Source: UBA5336 sp964506685
GTDB lineage: Bacteria > Pseudomonadota > Alphaproteobacteria > Caulobacterales > Hyphomonadaceae
Direction of reading: 5' to 3'
Length of the DNA: 64,000 nucleotides
NCBI GenBank assembly: GCA_964506685.1
Contig: CAZDMQ010000006.1
Coordinates: 1-64,000, forward strand
How positions within the stretch are numbered: the first letter of the stretch is position 1; each line of letters opens with the position of its first letter. Below the pieces are notes generated by a model. It worked only from the letters and a program-made list of their open reading frames with translations, was not told the DNA's origin and ran no database searches. The translations under genes were made by a program, and so were the position numbers. This document shows, piece by piece, positions 50,333 through 62,729 of this stretch.

Positions 50333-53101
50333 TCAGTTGCCGGCCGCCTTCAGCCTGTAGATGAGCTCCAGCGCCTCGCGCGGGGTCAGCGTGTCGGGGT
50401 CGACCGATTGCAGCAGCCGGTCGGCTTCGCTCTCGGCAGCTGTCGGCGCGGGCGGCGCCTGCGGCAGCTCCTGCTCGTTCGCCGGCGCAGCAGCAAACAA
50501 TGGCAGCGCGGCCGCCGCCCCGCCATCGGATTCCAGCTTGGCCAGAATCTCCGCCGCCCGGTTCACGGCCCGTTTCGGCAGGCCAGCCAGCCGGGCGACC
50601 TGAACGCCATAGGACTTGTCAGCCGGGCCGGGCTGGACCTCGTGCAGGAAGATCAGATCCCCCTTCCATTCGCGCGCCCTGAGGCTGGCATTGGCGGCGT
50701 GTTTCAACCGCGCTGCGAGGTCGGTGAGCTCATGATAATGGGTGGCAAACAGGGCCCGGCAGCGATTGACATCATGCAGGTGCTCCACGGCCGCCCAGGC
50801 GATGGCAAGGCCGTCAAAGGTCGAGGTGCCGCGACCGACCTCATCGAGGATGACGACGCTCGCCTCGGTGGCCTGGCTCAGGATCGTCGCGGTCTCGACC
50901 ATCTCGACCATGAACGTTGAGCGTCCGCGCGCCAGGTCATCGGACGCCCCGACCCGCGAGAAGACCCGGTCGGCGAGCCCGAAGGTGAAGCGGCGGGCCG
51001 GCACGAAGCTGCCGGACTGGGCGAGGATCACGGCGAGCGCAGCCTGGCGAAGAAAGGTCGACTTGCCGGCCATGTTCGGCCCGGTGATCAGGGCCAGCCG
51101 CGGGCCCCCGATACCGCTAGCGTCGAGGGCGAGATCGTTTGCGGTGAACCCCTGCCCCGTCCTGCGCAGGGCCGCCTCCACCACCGGGTGCCGCAATCCC
51201 TCGGCCTCTATCACCGGTGTCGCCGAGAGGGCAGGACGTACCGCACCGGTCTCCTCGGCCCATTCTGCCAGTCCACTGGCGACATCCAGTCCGGCCAGCG
51301 CTTCGCCGGACGCGCGCAGCTCTGCCTCGGCCCCCTCGACCCGGGAAAGAAAACCCTCGAAGATCGCCATTTCGCGACCTTTCGCTTCCTCCTCTGCCCG
51401 GGAAATGCGACCCGCGAGCCCCTGCAGTTCCTCCGTCGTGAAACGGACATTCTTCGCCAGCGTCTGGCGGTGGATGAAGGTCGCATTCAGCGGCGCGGCC
51501 AGCATCGGATCGGCTGCACGCGCGGCCACGTCGATGAAGTAGCCAAGGACATTATTGTACTTGATCCGGAGACCGGAGATCCCGGTTTGCTCCGCATAAT
51601 CCCGTTCCAGCCCGGCAATGATCCGCCGCGAATCCCCCTGCAGCGCGCGGGTCTCGTCGAGGGCGGCATCCCAGCCGGGCGCAATGAAGCCACCATCGCG
51701 GGCCAGCAGTGGCGGCTCGTCGACCAGTGCGCGCGAAAGGTCCGATGCCAGGCCCGCAAGCTCCGCACGCCCCATCAGTGTCAGCTGACCCATGGCATCT
51801 GCCAGCGCCTTTGGCGGACGATCCAGCGGCTCGGCCATGACCGACACGGCTGCATCCCCCCCCTGCAGCGCGGCAGCCAGCGCGGCAAGGTCCCGCGCCC
51901 CCCCCCGGCCGAGCCGAAGGCGCGTCCGCGCCCGCTCCATGTCCGGCAGTCCCCTGAGCCGCGCCCGGACATCGGCGCGGGTGGCGGGGCGCGCGAGAAA
52001 CCAGTCAACGGCATCCAGCCGGTCATCAATCTCTGCAGCATCGCGCGACGGCTGCGACAGGCGCGCTGCCAGCAATCGCGCCCCCGGCGCGGTCAGCGTT
52101 CGATCGATCGTATCGAGCAACGTTCCGGCCCGCTCCCCGGCCAGTGACCGGTCGATTTCAAGGCTCGCGCGCGTCGCAGGATCAATGGCGAGTGCTGCAT
52201 CGAGAGCCCGCCGGCGCGGGGGATCGAGCCGCACCTGCGCGCCAGCCTGGGTCAGTTCGATATAGTCGAGCAGCAGCGCCGATGCGGCCAGTTCCGCCCT
52301 GCCCAGCTCGCCAAAGGCATCGAGTGCGGCAACACCCAGAGCGGACTTGAGCAGCTCTTCGCCGCGGTCCGGCCGGGCACATCGCGACGGCCTTTCGGTC
52401 AGGGGCGCTGACAGCGCCTCCGTCAGAGCCGTGATGACATTGCGGCCCACATCCCCTTCGCTGACCAGCCATTCCCGCACAGGCAGTGCCGCCAGCTGCT
52501 CGCCCAGCGTGTCCACGCTGCAGGCGATCAGGTCGAACCGCCCGGTCGACACGTCGGCCGACGCGATTGCCGCGTCCGCGCCGCCCTTCGTAAACGCCAC
52601 CGCCGCCAGCGCCTGGCCCTGCCGGGCTGGCAACAGCGTGTCCTCGGTGAGCGTTCCCGGGGTGACAATGCGCACGATATCGCGCGCAACGACGGCTTTA
52701 GCGCCGCGTTTCCTCGCCTCGGCAGGACTTTCCACCTGCTCGCAGACCGCGACGGTACGGCCGGCCCGGATCAGGCGGGCAAGGTAGGTCTCGGCCGCAT
52801 GATAGGGCACCCCCGCCATCGGTATCGGTGCCCCTTCGTGCTCACCGCGCGCCGTCAGGGTGATGTCGAGTATGGCCGATGCGTCCACTGCATCGTCGAA
52901 GAAGAGCTCGAAGAAGTCGCCCATTCGGAAGAACAGCAGGGCGTCCGGATGCCGCGCCTTGATCTCGAGATACTGGGCCATGAACGGGGTGGGCGGCTTG
53001 TGGCCGCCCGCGCGCGCGGGACCGTCATCTCGCGGGCTCCCGCCAGAACCGGCCGTCACCCTGGTCTCGTTCGTTTCCGGTTCTTCGGCGCGCTCGGTCA
53101 T
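50333..53101 (-). CDS. mutS: DNA mismatch repair protein MutS
   Basis: A 922-residue MutS from the ATG at 53101; a TTG two codons upstream is also possible. The N-terminal mismatch-binding domain begins PFMAQYLEIKARHPDALLFF with RMGDFFELFFDDA (the Phe-x-Glu mismatch contact). The ABC ATPase at the C-terminal end carries Walker A in TGPNMAGKST, DDLARGRSTFMVEM and Walker B VVILDEVGRGTS, with ATHYHEL. It lies back to back with maeB. Confidence 0.96.
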   Translation of the reverse strand: MTERAEEPETNETRVTAGSGGSPRDDGPARAGGHKPPTPFMAQYLEIKARHPDALLFFRMGDFFELFFDDAVDASAILDITLTARGEHEGAPIPMAGVPYHAAETYLARLIRAGRTVAVCEQVESPAEARKRGAKAVVARDIVRIVTPGTLTEDTLLPARQGQALAAVAFTKGGADAAIASADVSTGRFDLIACSVDTLGEQLAALPVREWLVSEGDVGRNVITALTEALSAPLTERPSRCARPDRGEELLKSALGVAALDAFGELGRAELAASALLLDYIELTQAGAQVRLDPPRRRALDAALAIDPATRASLEIDRSLAGERAGTLLDTIDRTLTAPGARLLAARLSQPSRDAAEIDDRLDAVDWFLARPATRADVRARLRGLPDMERARTRLRLGRGGARDLAALAAALQGGDAAVSVMAEPLDRPPKALADAMGQLTLMGRAELAGLASDLSRALVDEPPLLARDGGFIAPGWDAALDETRALQGDSRRIIAGLERDYAEQTGISGLRIKYNNVLGYFIDVAARAADPMLAAPLNATFIHRQTLAKNVRFTTEELQGLAGRISRAEEEAKGREMAIFEGFLSRVEGAEAELRASGEALAGLDVASGLAEWAEETGAVRPALSATPVIEAEGLRHPVVEAALRRTGQGFTANDLALDASGIGGPRLALITGPNMAGKSTFLRQAALAVILAQSGSFVPARRFTFGLADRVFSRVGASDDLARGRSTFMVEMVETATILSQATEASVVILDEVGRGTSTFDGLAIAWAAVEHLHDVNRCRALFATHYHELTDLAARLKHAANASLRAREWKGDLIFLHEVQPGPADKSYGVQVARLAGLPKRAVNRAAEILAKLESDGGAAAALPLFAAAPANEQELPQAPPAPTAAESEADRLLQSVDPDTLTPREALELIYRLKAAGN

Positions 53102-53290
53102 GGCCAAGGGGTGCCGTCATGCGGGGCAAAGTGCAAGATCCGGCCGCCCGGCGAACACCGCGTTCACACCGCATCCACACGAAGGGGCAATCGCGCGGTC
53201 GTCGATGGGTTGTGGCCGCCGGGCGAGGTGAATAAGGTCGCGGCTCTTTTTACGGCCTTCTCAGGTCTTTACCGGCGGGATCCACGAGCC

Positions 53291-55551
<2,261 letters not shown>

Positions 55552-55570
<19 letters not shown>

Positions 55571-57294
55571 ACCGCGGCCTCCGCCTTGGCCGCGCGCTCA
55601 CGCGCCTGCCGCACCCATTCGACCAGAGAGAGACCGACCGCCACGCCACCGAGCCAAAACGTTACCATGAAGACGGTATAGAAGCCCTCGGTCTCGATCA
55701 TCTCTCCGAGCCAGGGCCGCCCAAGCGTCCCGATCAGCATGGTCAGGGATGCCAGCAGGGCGTATTGCACCGCGGCAAACCGGGGATTGACGACCGACGT
55801 GAGGTAGGCCGTCAGGGCAACGAGTGCGAGACCGCCGGCGATATTCTCGGCAAGTATCGTAAGCATGAGCCTCGCCATGCGCCGCCCCTGGTCCTCGGCC
55901 AGGACGACATCGTCTGGCTGGATGGCGGCCGCCCATTCGGCAAAGGCCATCAGCGGCACGCCAAGCCCCGTGATGTCCAGAAATCCATCGAGATGGACTG
56001 CGCCAGCGGCAAGGTCCGCGTAAAGCAGATTGGTGACCGCTGCGACGATCCCGCCGAGCACGAAGACCGGCATCCGCCCGATGGCAGATATGGCGATGGC
56101 ACCGATCAGGGAGCCGAGGATCGTCGCAATGACACCCACGAATTTCGATGCAATCGCCACATCATCAAGCGAATGGCCCAATGCGCCATGGTTTTCGCCG
56201 AGATAGAATGGATAGGCGAACGACCCCCAGACCGCATCGGTGAAGCGGTAAGTCAGGGCGAGCGCTAGGACCAGGACTGCGCCCCATTTCAGTCGCGAGA
56301 TCAATTCCATCAAAGGATCATAGATTGACCGGAACAGGGTGCCTGTCAGTCCGCCGCCCATGGAAATCCGCGCCGTTTCTTGGGCCACGGCCCCATGGCG
56401 CCAGATCAGGCCTGCCGCCATGACCGCGGGCACGATGACGGTCAGGAATACGATCCATGGCCCCTGGTTTCGCACGAAAGTCCGTCCGGATGCGCCGGTT
56501 TCAAGGACAAGCGCCTGAATAACGAACTGGCCAATGAGCCCCAGGGCCAGCAGCCAGCTCACGCCGACAATGGCAATGGCCGGTTTCAGCAGCGGTTGCG
56601 GCAGGCTTTCGAAAAAGCTCATGCGCAGGCCTTCGCGGGCAAGGTTCTTCTTCGGGTCCGGCGCCAGGAGGCTGCCAATGACCGTCAGCACCATGAACCC
56701 GCCCAGCATCAGATAGACAACGACCCAGCCGGCGCGTGCGGCGAGCATCAGGGCGAGAAAGCCGGATACGAAGCCGCCGAACTTGTATCCGAACTGGTAG
56801 AGGGCAGACATCAGGTCCTTGTCTTCCTCGGACCGCGCGACTTCGATGCGCCAGGCGTCCAGGATAAGATCATGGGTCGGCGACAGGAGGGTCACCATCA
56901 GGGCCACGCCGGCCACAAGCGCAAGATTTTCGGCCGGGTCCGTGAATGCCAGGAGGCACAGCAACCCGCCGATCAATACCTGGAGGGTCACGAGCCAGGA
57001 TCTGCGCCCGCCCAATCTTGCCAGCCATGGCAGGGACCTGGATGTCTGGAATACTGGCGCCCAGAGATACTTGAAGGCATACCCCATCGTGACAAGGGAG
57101 AGCGCACCGATCTCCCCGGTATCCACGCCTTCTTCGGTGAGCCATGCCGTCAGGACGCCAAGCACAGCGCCCAGAGGCAGGCTGGCGGCGAAGGCCAGGA
57201 TCAGCATCGCCCCCATGCGGCGATCGCGAAGCGAATGCAGCACCTTCAACCAGCGCGGGGGAGGCGCCGGATCGACCTTGCCTGTGGCGGTCAT
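55552..57294 (-). CDS. AmpG-like MFS muropeptide permease
   Basis: A 580-residue 12- to 14-helix transporter. AmpG-type features are ILAFAASLPLGAVLGVLTAW, then GYAFKYLWAPVF, RRSWLVTLQVLIGGLL, LSPTHDLILDAWRIE and SALYQFGYKFGGF, with YRFTDAVWGSFAYPFY. AmpG imports GlcNAc-anhydroMurNAc peptides for cell-wall recycling. It starts within the stop codon of the upstream histidine kinase gene (ATGA), suggesting coupled expression. Convergent overlap with maeB is 19 bp. Confidence 0.85.
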
Positions 57295-58763
57295 GCGGCG
57301 CCCGCGCACGGATTTCGCCCGATCCAGCGGAATGCCAATTGCCGCAGGGATTGCGCATCGATCGGTTTGGCGGCGACCAGGTTGGCACCCGCCTCACAGG
57401 CGTCGTGTTCCACGTTCGGGTTGACTTCGGCCGAGATCGCGATCACCGGCCCATCATAACCGCCCGCGCGCAGGCGTCGCGTCGCCTCGAACCCGTCCAT
57501 CACGGGCATGCGCAAATCCATGAGCACCAGATCGGGAATCATGAGGTCGACAGCCTCCACTGCTTCCGCCCCCGTCGACGCGACCGTGACAGTGAAACCT
57601 GCCGATTCCAGGGCACGCCGTGCGATCATGGCATTCACGGGATTGTCATCGGCAATCAGCACCCGACCCGATCCGGTGACCGGAAGCGGCTCATCTGACC
57701 CGGCACGTCCCGCGTGTGCAAGATAAACCCGTTCGACCGTCGACGTGCTGCGCAACGGCCGCACCAGCCAGCCCAGGCAGCCCATGGTTCGGAACTGTCC
57801 GATCGCCCCCCGATCTTCGGGACGGAGCACGACGAGGGAGGGCGCATTGCGTGCGTGGCGAGCAACGAGATTCGGCGGGATCTCGGCTCCGATGAGTTGG
57901 ACATGCAGACCTGCGCCACAATCGGATTCAGGATCGATCATGACCGGCGTGCAGTCTGCAGCAGCGAGAGAGGCTGCAGCCCCGAGCGCCGTGGCGACGG
58001 GCAGGCCGACGAGGCCGACGGTCAGCCCAAGCATCGGCAGGTCATGGCCAGGTGGCAGGCCCGCCTCGGTCATTGGCAGGTCGACCTGGAAACAGGTACC
58101 AAGGCCCGGCGCCCCGGATACGTCGATACGCCCGCCCATCAAATGGGTCAGCCGCTTGACGATCGACAGGCCCAGTCCGACCCCACCATCCTTATGCGCA
58201 TCCGCCGCCCGGTTCTGCCGGAAAGCCTCGAAAAGGCGCTGCCGGTCTGCCTCTGCTATACCCGGACCGGTATCGTGAACCCTGTAACGAATGCCGGTGC
58301 CAAGCCGTTCCACGTCGAGCAGAACAGCGCCCCGTTCGGTAAATTTCAAGGCATTGCCAACCAGGTTGAAGAGGATCTGCCGGATCCGGCCAGCATCGCC
58401 GAGCATGGTTGGCATGGGCAGGGTGAGTGCGCGCGCAGCAATATCCAAATTGCCCGCATGCGCACGTGGGGCGAGCAGTTCAGTCACCTCTCGGGCAAGG
58501 CCCACGGGACAGAAGGGCGCCGCTTCCACGGCGATTTCACCCGAATCGAGACGCGCATGATCGAGGACATTGTTCAGCATGTCGAGCAGGCGCGCCCCGG
58601 AGGAAAGGATCGTGTTCACATAGTCGCGCTGTGACGGTGTCAGATCGGTCTCAAGCAGCAGCGATGCCGTGCCGAGTATCCCGTTCAATGGCGTCCGGAT
58701 CTCGTGACTGGCAGTTGCCAGAAAGGTTTCTTCGGGTCGGGGATCACTGGAAAGTTCGTTCAT
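57291..58763 (-). CDS. Soluble hybrid histidine kinase with receiver domain
   Basis: A 490-residue cytosolic kinase; the start at 58763 has AGGAGGGG 5 bp upstream. No membrane segment or sensor domain is present. The HisKA domain phospho-acceptor is H20 in LATASHEIRTPLNG. HATPase_c has FNLVGNALKFTERG, DTGPGIAEADR and DGGVGLGLSIV. A ~120-residue degenerate-looking receiver-like middle is followed by a C-terminal receiver with VLIADDNPVN and the phosphoaccepting Asp in VLMDLRMPVMDG. It overlaps ampG by 4 bp. Confidence 0.88.
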   Translation of the reverse strand: MNELSSDPRPEETFLATASHEIRTPLNGILGTASLLLETDLTPSQRDYVNTILSSGARLLDMLNNVLDHARLDSGEIAVEAAPFCPVGLAREVTELLAPRAHAGNLDIAARALTLPMPTMLGDAGRIRQILFNLVGNALKFTERGAVLLDVERLGTGIRYRVHDTGPGIAEADRQRLFEAFRQNRAADAHKDGGVGLGLSIVKRLTHLMGGRIDVSGAPGLGTCFQVDLPMTEAGLPPGHDLPMLGLTVGLVGLPVATALGAAASLAAADCTPVMIDPESDCGAGLHVQLIGAEIPPNLVARHARNAPSLVVLRPEDRGAIGQFRTMGCLGWLVRPLRSTSTVERVYLAHAGRAGSDEPLPVTGSGRVLIADDNPVNAMIARRALESAGFTVTVASTGAEAVEAVDLMIPDLVLMDLRMPVMDGFEATRRLRAGGYDGPVIAISAEVNPNVEHDACEAGANLVAAKPIDAQSLRQLAFRWIGRNPCAGAA

Positions 58764-58813
58764 GCGCCCCTCCTGACACGCACCTCTTAATTCCCTGTTG
58801 TAAAGCAGCACAT

Positions 58814-60379
58814 TCATTGCGCGAGCCCTGAACGCATGCCCTCGCGCAGCCCCTGGCGCCCGCCCTCGGAGCCGGGCAATCGCCGCCGGTAGGACAGCGC
58901 CTCAGCAATGTGCAGGCGGCGCACACCTTCCGATCCCTCGAGGTCGGCAATCGTACGGGCGACTTTCAACACACGGTGATAGCCTCTCGCTGTGAGGGCG
59001 AAGCTCTGTATGGCATCGGAAAGCAGCGCGGCGCCACGTTCATCCGGCGCTGCGAACCGCTCGAGCTCGCCAACGCCCGCATCGGCGTTCAGGGGCCGGC
59101 GACCTGCCTCGCCTGCACTCGCAAGCCGCTGCGCCTGGACACCCCGGGCTGCTGCAACTCGGGCGGCCACGTCTCGCGAGCCTTCCGGCGCCGGCGGCAG
59201 GGCGAGATCGGTCGCCGTGACCGGCGGCGTGTCGTAGAAAAGGTCGATCCGGTCCATGAACGGCCCGGACAGCCGCGCCTGGTAGTCAAGCGCACACTGG
59301 GGCGCCCGCCGGCAGGCATGGTCCCCGGGACCACCACCGCATTTGCAGGGGTTCATCGCGCCGACCAGCTGGAAGCGTGCAGGGTACTTCACGTGCCGGT
59401 TGGCCCGCGCGACGACAGCCTCGCCGCTCTCGATGGGCTGGCGCAGACTATCCAGGACCTGGCCCGGAAACTCCGGCAATTCGTCAAGGAACAATACGCC
59501 ATGATGGGCCAGCGAGACTTCACCCGGCTTGGCTTTCGCCCCTCCCCCGACCAAAGCCGCCATCGACGCACTGTGGTGGGGCGCACGGAACGGACGCTGG
59601 CGGGACAGCCGTCCCCGCTCCAGCAGTCCGGCAACGGACTGGATCTGGCTGACCTCGAGGAGTTCCTGCGCCGAAAGGGGCGGAAGCAGCCCCGGAAGGC
59701 GCTGGGCGAGCATGGACTTTCCCGATCCCGGCGGCCCGCAGAATACGAGATTGTGTCCGCCGGCAGCCGCAATCTCGAGCACCCGTTTGGCGCCCTCCTG
59801 GCCCTTTACATCGCGCAGGTCCGGCCCGGGCGGGCCGGTCTCGACGCCGGCCATTTTCGGCGGCGCCAGGATGCTCCGCCCGGTGAAATGATTGACCAGC
59901 GCGAGAAGTGAGGGCGCGGCGACGGCCCCCTCACCCGCCCAGGCCGCTTCCGGGCCGCAGACCGAAGGACAGACCAGCGCAAGCCCCAGCGCCTGGGCCG
60001 ACATGGCGGCCGGGAGGACGCCGATCGTCTCGGCCAGTGCCCCGTCGAGGGCAAGTTCCCCCATGGCGGCATGCCCGTCCAGCGCATCGGCCGGCAGCAC
60101 GCCGATCGCCACCAGCAGCGCAAGCGCGATCGCGACATCATAATGGCTGCCCTCCTTTGGAAGGTCCGCCGGTGCGAGATTGATCACGATCCGTTTCGGC
60201 GGCAGAGCCAGACCCATGGCCGACAGCGCACATTGCACCCTGTCCCGGCTCTCGGCGACGGCCTTGTTCGGCAGGCCGACAATGTACATGCCGGTTTGCC
60301 CGCCCATGATGTGGACCTGAACATCGACCGGCTTCGCCTCGATCCCCTCGAATGCAAATGTCGTGATGCGGTTGACCAT
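58814..60379 (-). CDS. comM: ComM/YifB-family Mg-chelatase-like AAA+ ATPase
   Basis: A 521-residue AAA+ protein of the ComM/YifB family (ComM promotes branch migration in natural transformation). The N-terminal domain is ITTFAFEGIEAKPVDVQVHI with LPNKAVAESRDRVQCAL; Walker A is CGPPGSGKSM; LFLDELPEFPGQVLDSL is Walker B; and the C-terminal chelatase domain has CKCGGGPGDHACRR with Cys ligands. A LexA box lies 52 bp upstream. A histidine kinase gene follows 50 bp later. Confidence 0.92.
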   Translation of the reverse strand: MVNRITTFAFEGIEAKPVDVQVHIMGGQTGMYIVGLPNKAVAESRDRVQCALSAMGLALPPKRIVINLAPADLPKEGSHYDVAIALALLVAIGVLPADALDGHAAMGELALDGALAETIGVLPAAMSAQALGLALVCPSVCGPEAAWAGEGAVAAPSLLALVNHFTGRSILAPPKMAGVETGPPGPDLRDVKGQEGAKRVLEIAAAGGHNLVFCGPPGSGKSMLAQRLPGLLPPLSAQELLEVSQIQSVAGLLERGRLSRQRPFRAPHHSASMAALVGGGAKAKPGEVSLAHHGVLFLDELPEFPGQVLDSLRQPIESGEAVVARANRHVKYPARFQLVGAMNPCKCGGGPGDHACRRAPQCALDYQARLSGPFMDRIDLFYDTPPVTATDLALPPAPEGSRDVAARVAAARGVQAQRLASAGEAGRRPLNADAGVGELERFAAPDERGAALLSDAIQSFALTARGYHRVLKVARTIADLEGSEGVRRLHIAEALSYRRRLPGSEGGRQGLREGMRSGLAQ

Positions 60380-60430
60380 GCCGCCCCCCTGCCCTTGGCT
60401 CCATGAACAAAAGGGTTAACACAAGCCAAG

Positions 60431-60445
60431 GAACAGGTAAAGAAC
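60431..60445 (-). promoter_or_regulatory. LexA/SOS box upstream of comM
   Basis: Read toward comM the site is GTTC-TTTACCT-GTTC, a perfect match to the alphaproteobacterial LexA consensus GTTC-N7-GTTC, 52 bp before the start codon. The gap between comM and gshB (60380-60472) holds little else apart from a GTTAAC. Confidence 0.6.
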
Positions 60446-60472
60446 AAACCATAAAGATTCGCGCAGCTGCGC

Positions 60473-61441
60473 TCAGCCAGCCCGTTCCCCGCGTTTCCTG
60501 TCGACCGCATCCCAGAACAGCGCCGCCGCATCGATGCCGGTAAACCGCCGCAGCACCTGCACGCCGGTTGGCGACGTGACATTGACTTCGGTCAGCCGGT
60601 CTCCGATCACATCGATGCCGACGAGCACTTGTCCAAGCCGCTTGAGATCGGGCCCGATCCGCCGGCAAATGGCAAGGTCGCTTTCAGACAGCTCGATCGG
60701 CACGGCTTCGCCGCCGACGCGCATGTTCGAGCGGGTATCGTCGCCCTGCGGGATGCGGTTGAACCCACCGACGGGCTCACCATCGATCAGGATGATCCGC
60801 TTGTCGCCCTGCGCAATCGCCGGCAGGAACGCCTGGATCACAACCGGCTCGGGCGAGCTGGCGAGCAGCATCTCGAGCAGCGATGAGAGGTTGGGATCAC
60901 CGGGCCGGATGCGGAAAACGCCCTTGCCGCCAAAGCTGTAGAGCGGCTTGAGAATGATGTCCTTGTGAATGGCACGGAAGGCATCGACGGCGGCAGGATC
61001 ACGCGTGATCAGGGTCGGCGGTGTGATATCGGGATAGAGCAGCGGAAACAGCTTTTCCGGGTTCGATCGCACACTCGCGGGATTGTTCAGGACGAGGGTC
61101 TGGCCGGCAACCAGTTCCAGCAGGTGGCAGGTCGTGATGTAAGCCATATCGAAGGGCGGATCCTGACGCACCAGCACGACGTCAACATCGTGCCCGAGAT
61201 CGAGCAGATGCTCCTCGCCGAACAGGCCGGGTGTTCCCGCAACCCGTTGCACGGTGACGGGCCGGGCCCTGGCGCGGACGCGGCCTGTGTCGCAGGTCAG
61301 GGCCTCGGGGCCATAGACCCAAAGCGCATGCCCCCGCGCCTGGGCGGCCTCGGCCAGTGCGAATGTCGTGTCGGCCTCGATGTTGACCCGTTCGAGCGGA
61401 TCCATCTGGATGGCAATGCGCAGGGGCTCGGCTTCAGCCAT
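60473..61441 (-). CDS. gshB: Glutathione synthetase
   Basis: A 322-residue ATP-grasp enzyme joining gamma-glutamylcysteine and glycine. It begins LRIAIQMDPLERVNIEADTT, and contains DVVLVRQDPPFDMAYITTCHL, KPLYSFGGKGVFRI (ATP-binding lysine and glycine loop) and NRIPQGDDTRSNMRVGGEA. Length is standard. Confidence 0.96.
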   Translation of the reverse strand: MAEAEPLRIAIQMDPLERVNIEADTTFALAEAAQARGHALWVYGPEALTCDTGRVRARARPVTVQRVAGTPGLFGEEHLLDLGHDVDVVLVRQDPPFDMAYITTCHLLELVAGQTLVLNNPASVRSNPEKLFPLLYPDITPPTLITRDPAAVDAFRAIHKDIILKPLYSFGGKGVFRIRPGDPNLSSLLEMLLASSPEPVVIQAFLPAIAQGDKRIILIDGEPVGGFNRIPQGDDTRSNMRVGGEAVPIELSESDLAICRRIGPDLKRLGQVLVGIDVIGDRLTEVNVTSPTGVQVLRRFTGIDAAALFWDAVDRKRGERAG

Positions 61442-61556
61442 TTGGGAGGTTCCTTCTGCAGTAACGACAGATGGGGGACGGATGGGCAGCGCCCCGACAC
61501 GCGCTCATGGACAGGCCGCATCGCCCCTTGTGCACAGGACGAATTCGATCTGTCAT

Positions 61557-62237
61557 CTAGTTTTCCGGCCCCCCGAGCAACTCCCGGTCACGGGACGCGC
61601 CTTGCGAGACCGGCGCAGCCTCAGGTCTGGGCCGGGGCTCGCGCACCCGCATGAAGGATACGACCTGCTTGACTCCGCTCACATAGGACGCCTTTTCCGC
61701 CGCCTCTTCCAGTTCGCCCTGACTGCGGACGAGCCCCATCAGGTACACGACGCCACCGTAGGTTTCGATATTGATGTTCACGGCGCGCACATCGGAGGCC
61801 GTGACCAGGGCACTACGGACCCTTGCGGTGATCCACTCATCGGAAAGGTTGGCAACAAAACCGCCGGCCGGCTCGATCCGGATCTCGTTGGCAACGCTCT
61901 GCGTGCCCTCGACGCTCCAGGCGACATCCTCGGCACGGACTCGCTCTTCCGGGGTGTTGACACGGCCGGTCAGCAGGACCTGCCCGCCCTCGACTTCGAC
62001 ATCGACCTCACCATAGCCGCGGGTGGAGAGCAATCTGGACTTGATCGCGGTCGACGTGCTGGCGTCGTCAATTGCATCGCCAACGGACCGTTCCTGAACC
62101 GATGCGATGCCGACAGCCCCTGCCGTGCCGACAACGGCGGCGGCACAGCCAGACAGCGCCATTCCCGCTAGGACGAGACCGGCAGCACCCAACCAGGAAG
62201 GCCTCCGCTCTTGCGATAAATGTCTGTCCTCGATCAT
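61557..62237 (-). CDS. BON-domain lipoprotein (DolP/OsmY-like)
   Basis: A 226-residue lipoprotein starting at 62237 with GGGAG upstream. The signal peptide ends LAGMALSGC, giving an outer-membrane or periplasmic lipid anchor. Two BON domains follow, about 55-115 (IKSRLLSTRGYGEVDVEVEG) and 130-200 (ARVRSALVTASDVRAVNINI). It is the DolP-like protein often found in the rsmI-yraN group and supports envelope integrity. A C-terminal polar tail is of unknown function. Confidence 0.9.
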   Translation of the reverse strand: MIEDRHLSQERRPSWLGAAGLVLAGMALSGCAAAVVGTAGAVGIASVQERSVGDAIDDASTSTAIKSRLLSTRGYGEVDVEVEGGQVLLTGRVNTPEERVRAEDVAWSVEGTQSVANEIRIEPAGGFVANLSDEWITARVRSALVTASDVRAVNINIETYGGVVYLMGLVRSQGELEEAAEKASYVSGVKQVVSFMRVREPRPRPEAAPVSQGASRDRELLGGPEN

Positions 62238-62360
62238 CCTGTCACTCTCCCTGATTGGCCTTGCCTGTATTGATCCGGCCACGGTGAAGCCGGTCGCCGG
62301 GCGAACCCTGTCCAGACATCCTCATCGCGCTGATGTCATTTTGCTCTGATAATCGCAGGT

Positions 62361-62729
62361 TTAGGCAGAATCGGGGCGCCAAGCATCGCGAATATGCACC
62401 GGCCACTGCCAGGGACAAACAGCGATGATGTCATAACGCCGGCCGAAAGTCCCCCGTGGGTCGGCGTGCGACGCCCAGACATGCGCAGCGGCCTCGATCC
62501 GGCGCCGGGCACGGGGTGTCACCGCATCAATGGCATCGCGGACGCTCGGCCGCACCTTGACCTCAACAAAGACGAACACGTCGCCGCGCCGGGCCACGAT
62601 GTCGACCTCGCCGATACGCGTCCGCAACCGGCGAACGAGGACGCGATACCCCTTGAACTGGAGTGCCAGCGCCGCAAGCGCCTCGCCCTGCCGGCCGCGC
62701 CGCTCGGCCGCCCGGCGCCGGTCAGCCAC
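62361..62729 (-). CDS. yraN: YraN family (UPF0102) endonuclease-like protein
   Basis: A 122-residue protein; the GTG at 62729 has GGGGGAGGGGC upstream and overlaps rsmI by 8 bp. It carries the PD-(D/E)XK-like motif IGEVDIVA with VFVEVKVR (E-x-K) and family segment GRQGEALAALALQFKGYRVL. Function is likely a Holliday-junction or repair-type nuclease, unproven. Confidence 0.92.
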   Translation of the reverse strand: MADRRRAAERRGRQGEALAALALQFKGYRVLVRRLRTRIGEVDIVARRGDVFVFVEVKVRPSVRDAIDAVTPRARRRIEAAAHVWASHADPRGTFGRRYDIIAVCPWQWPVHIRDAWRPDSA

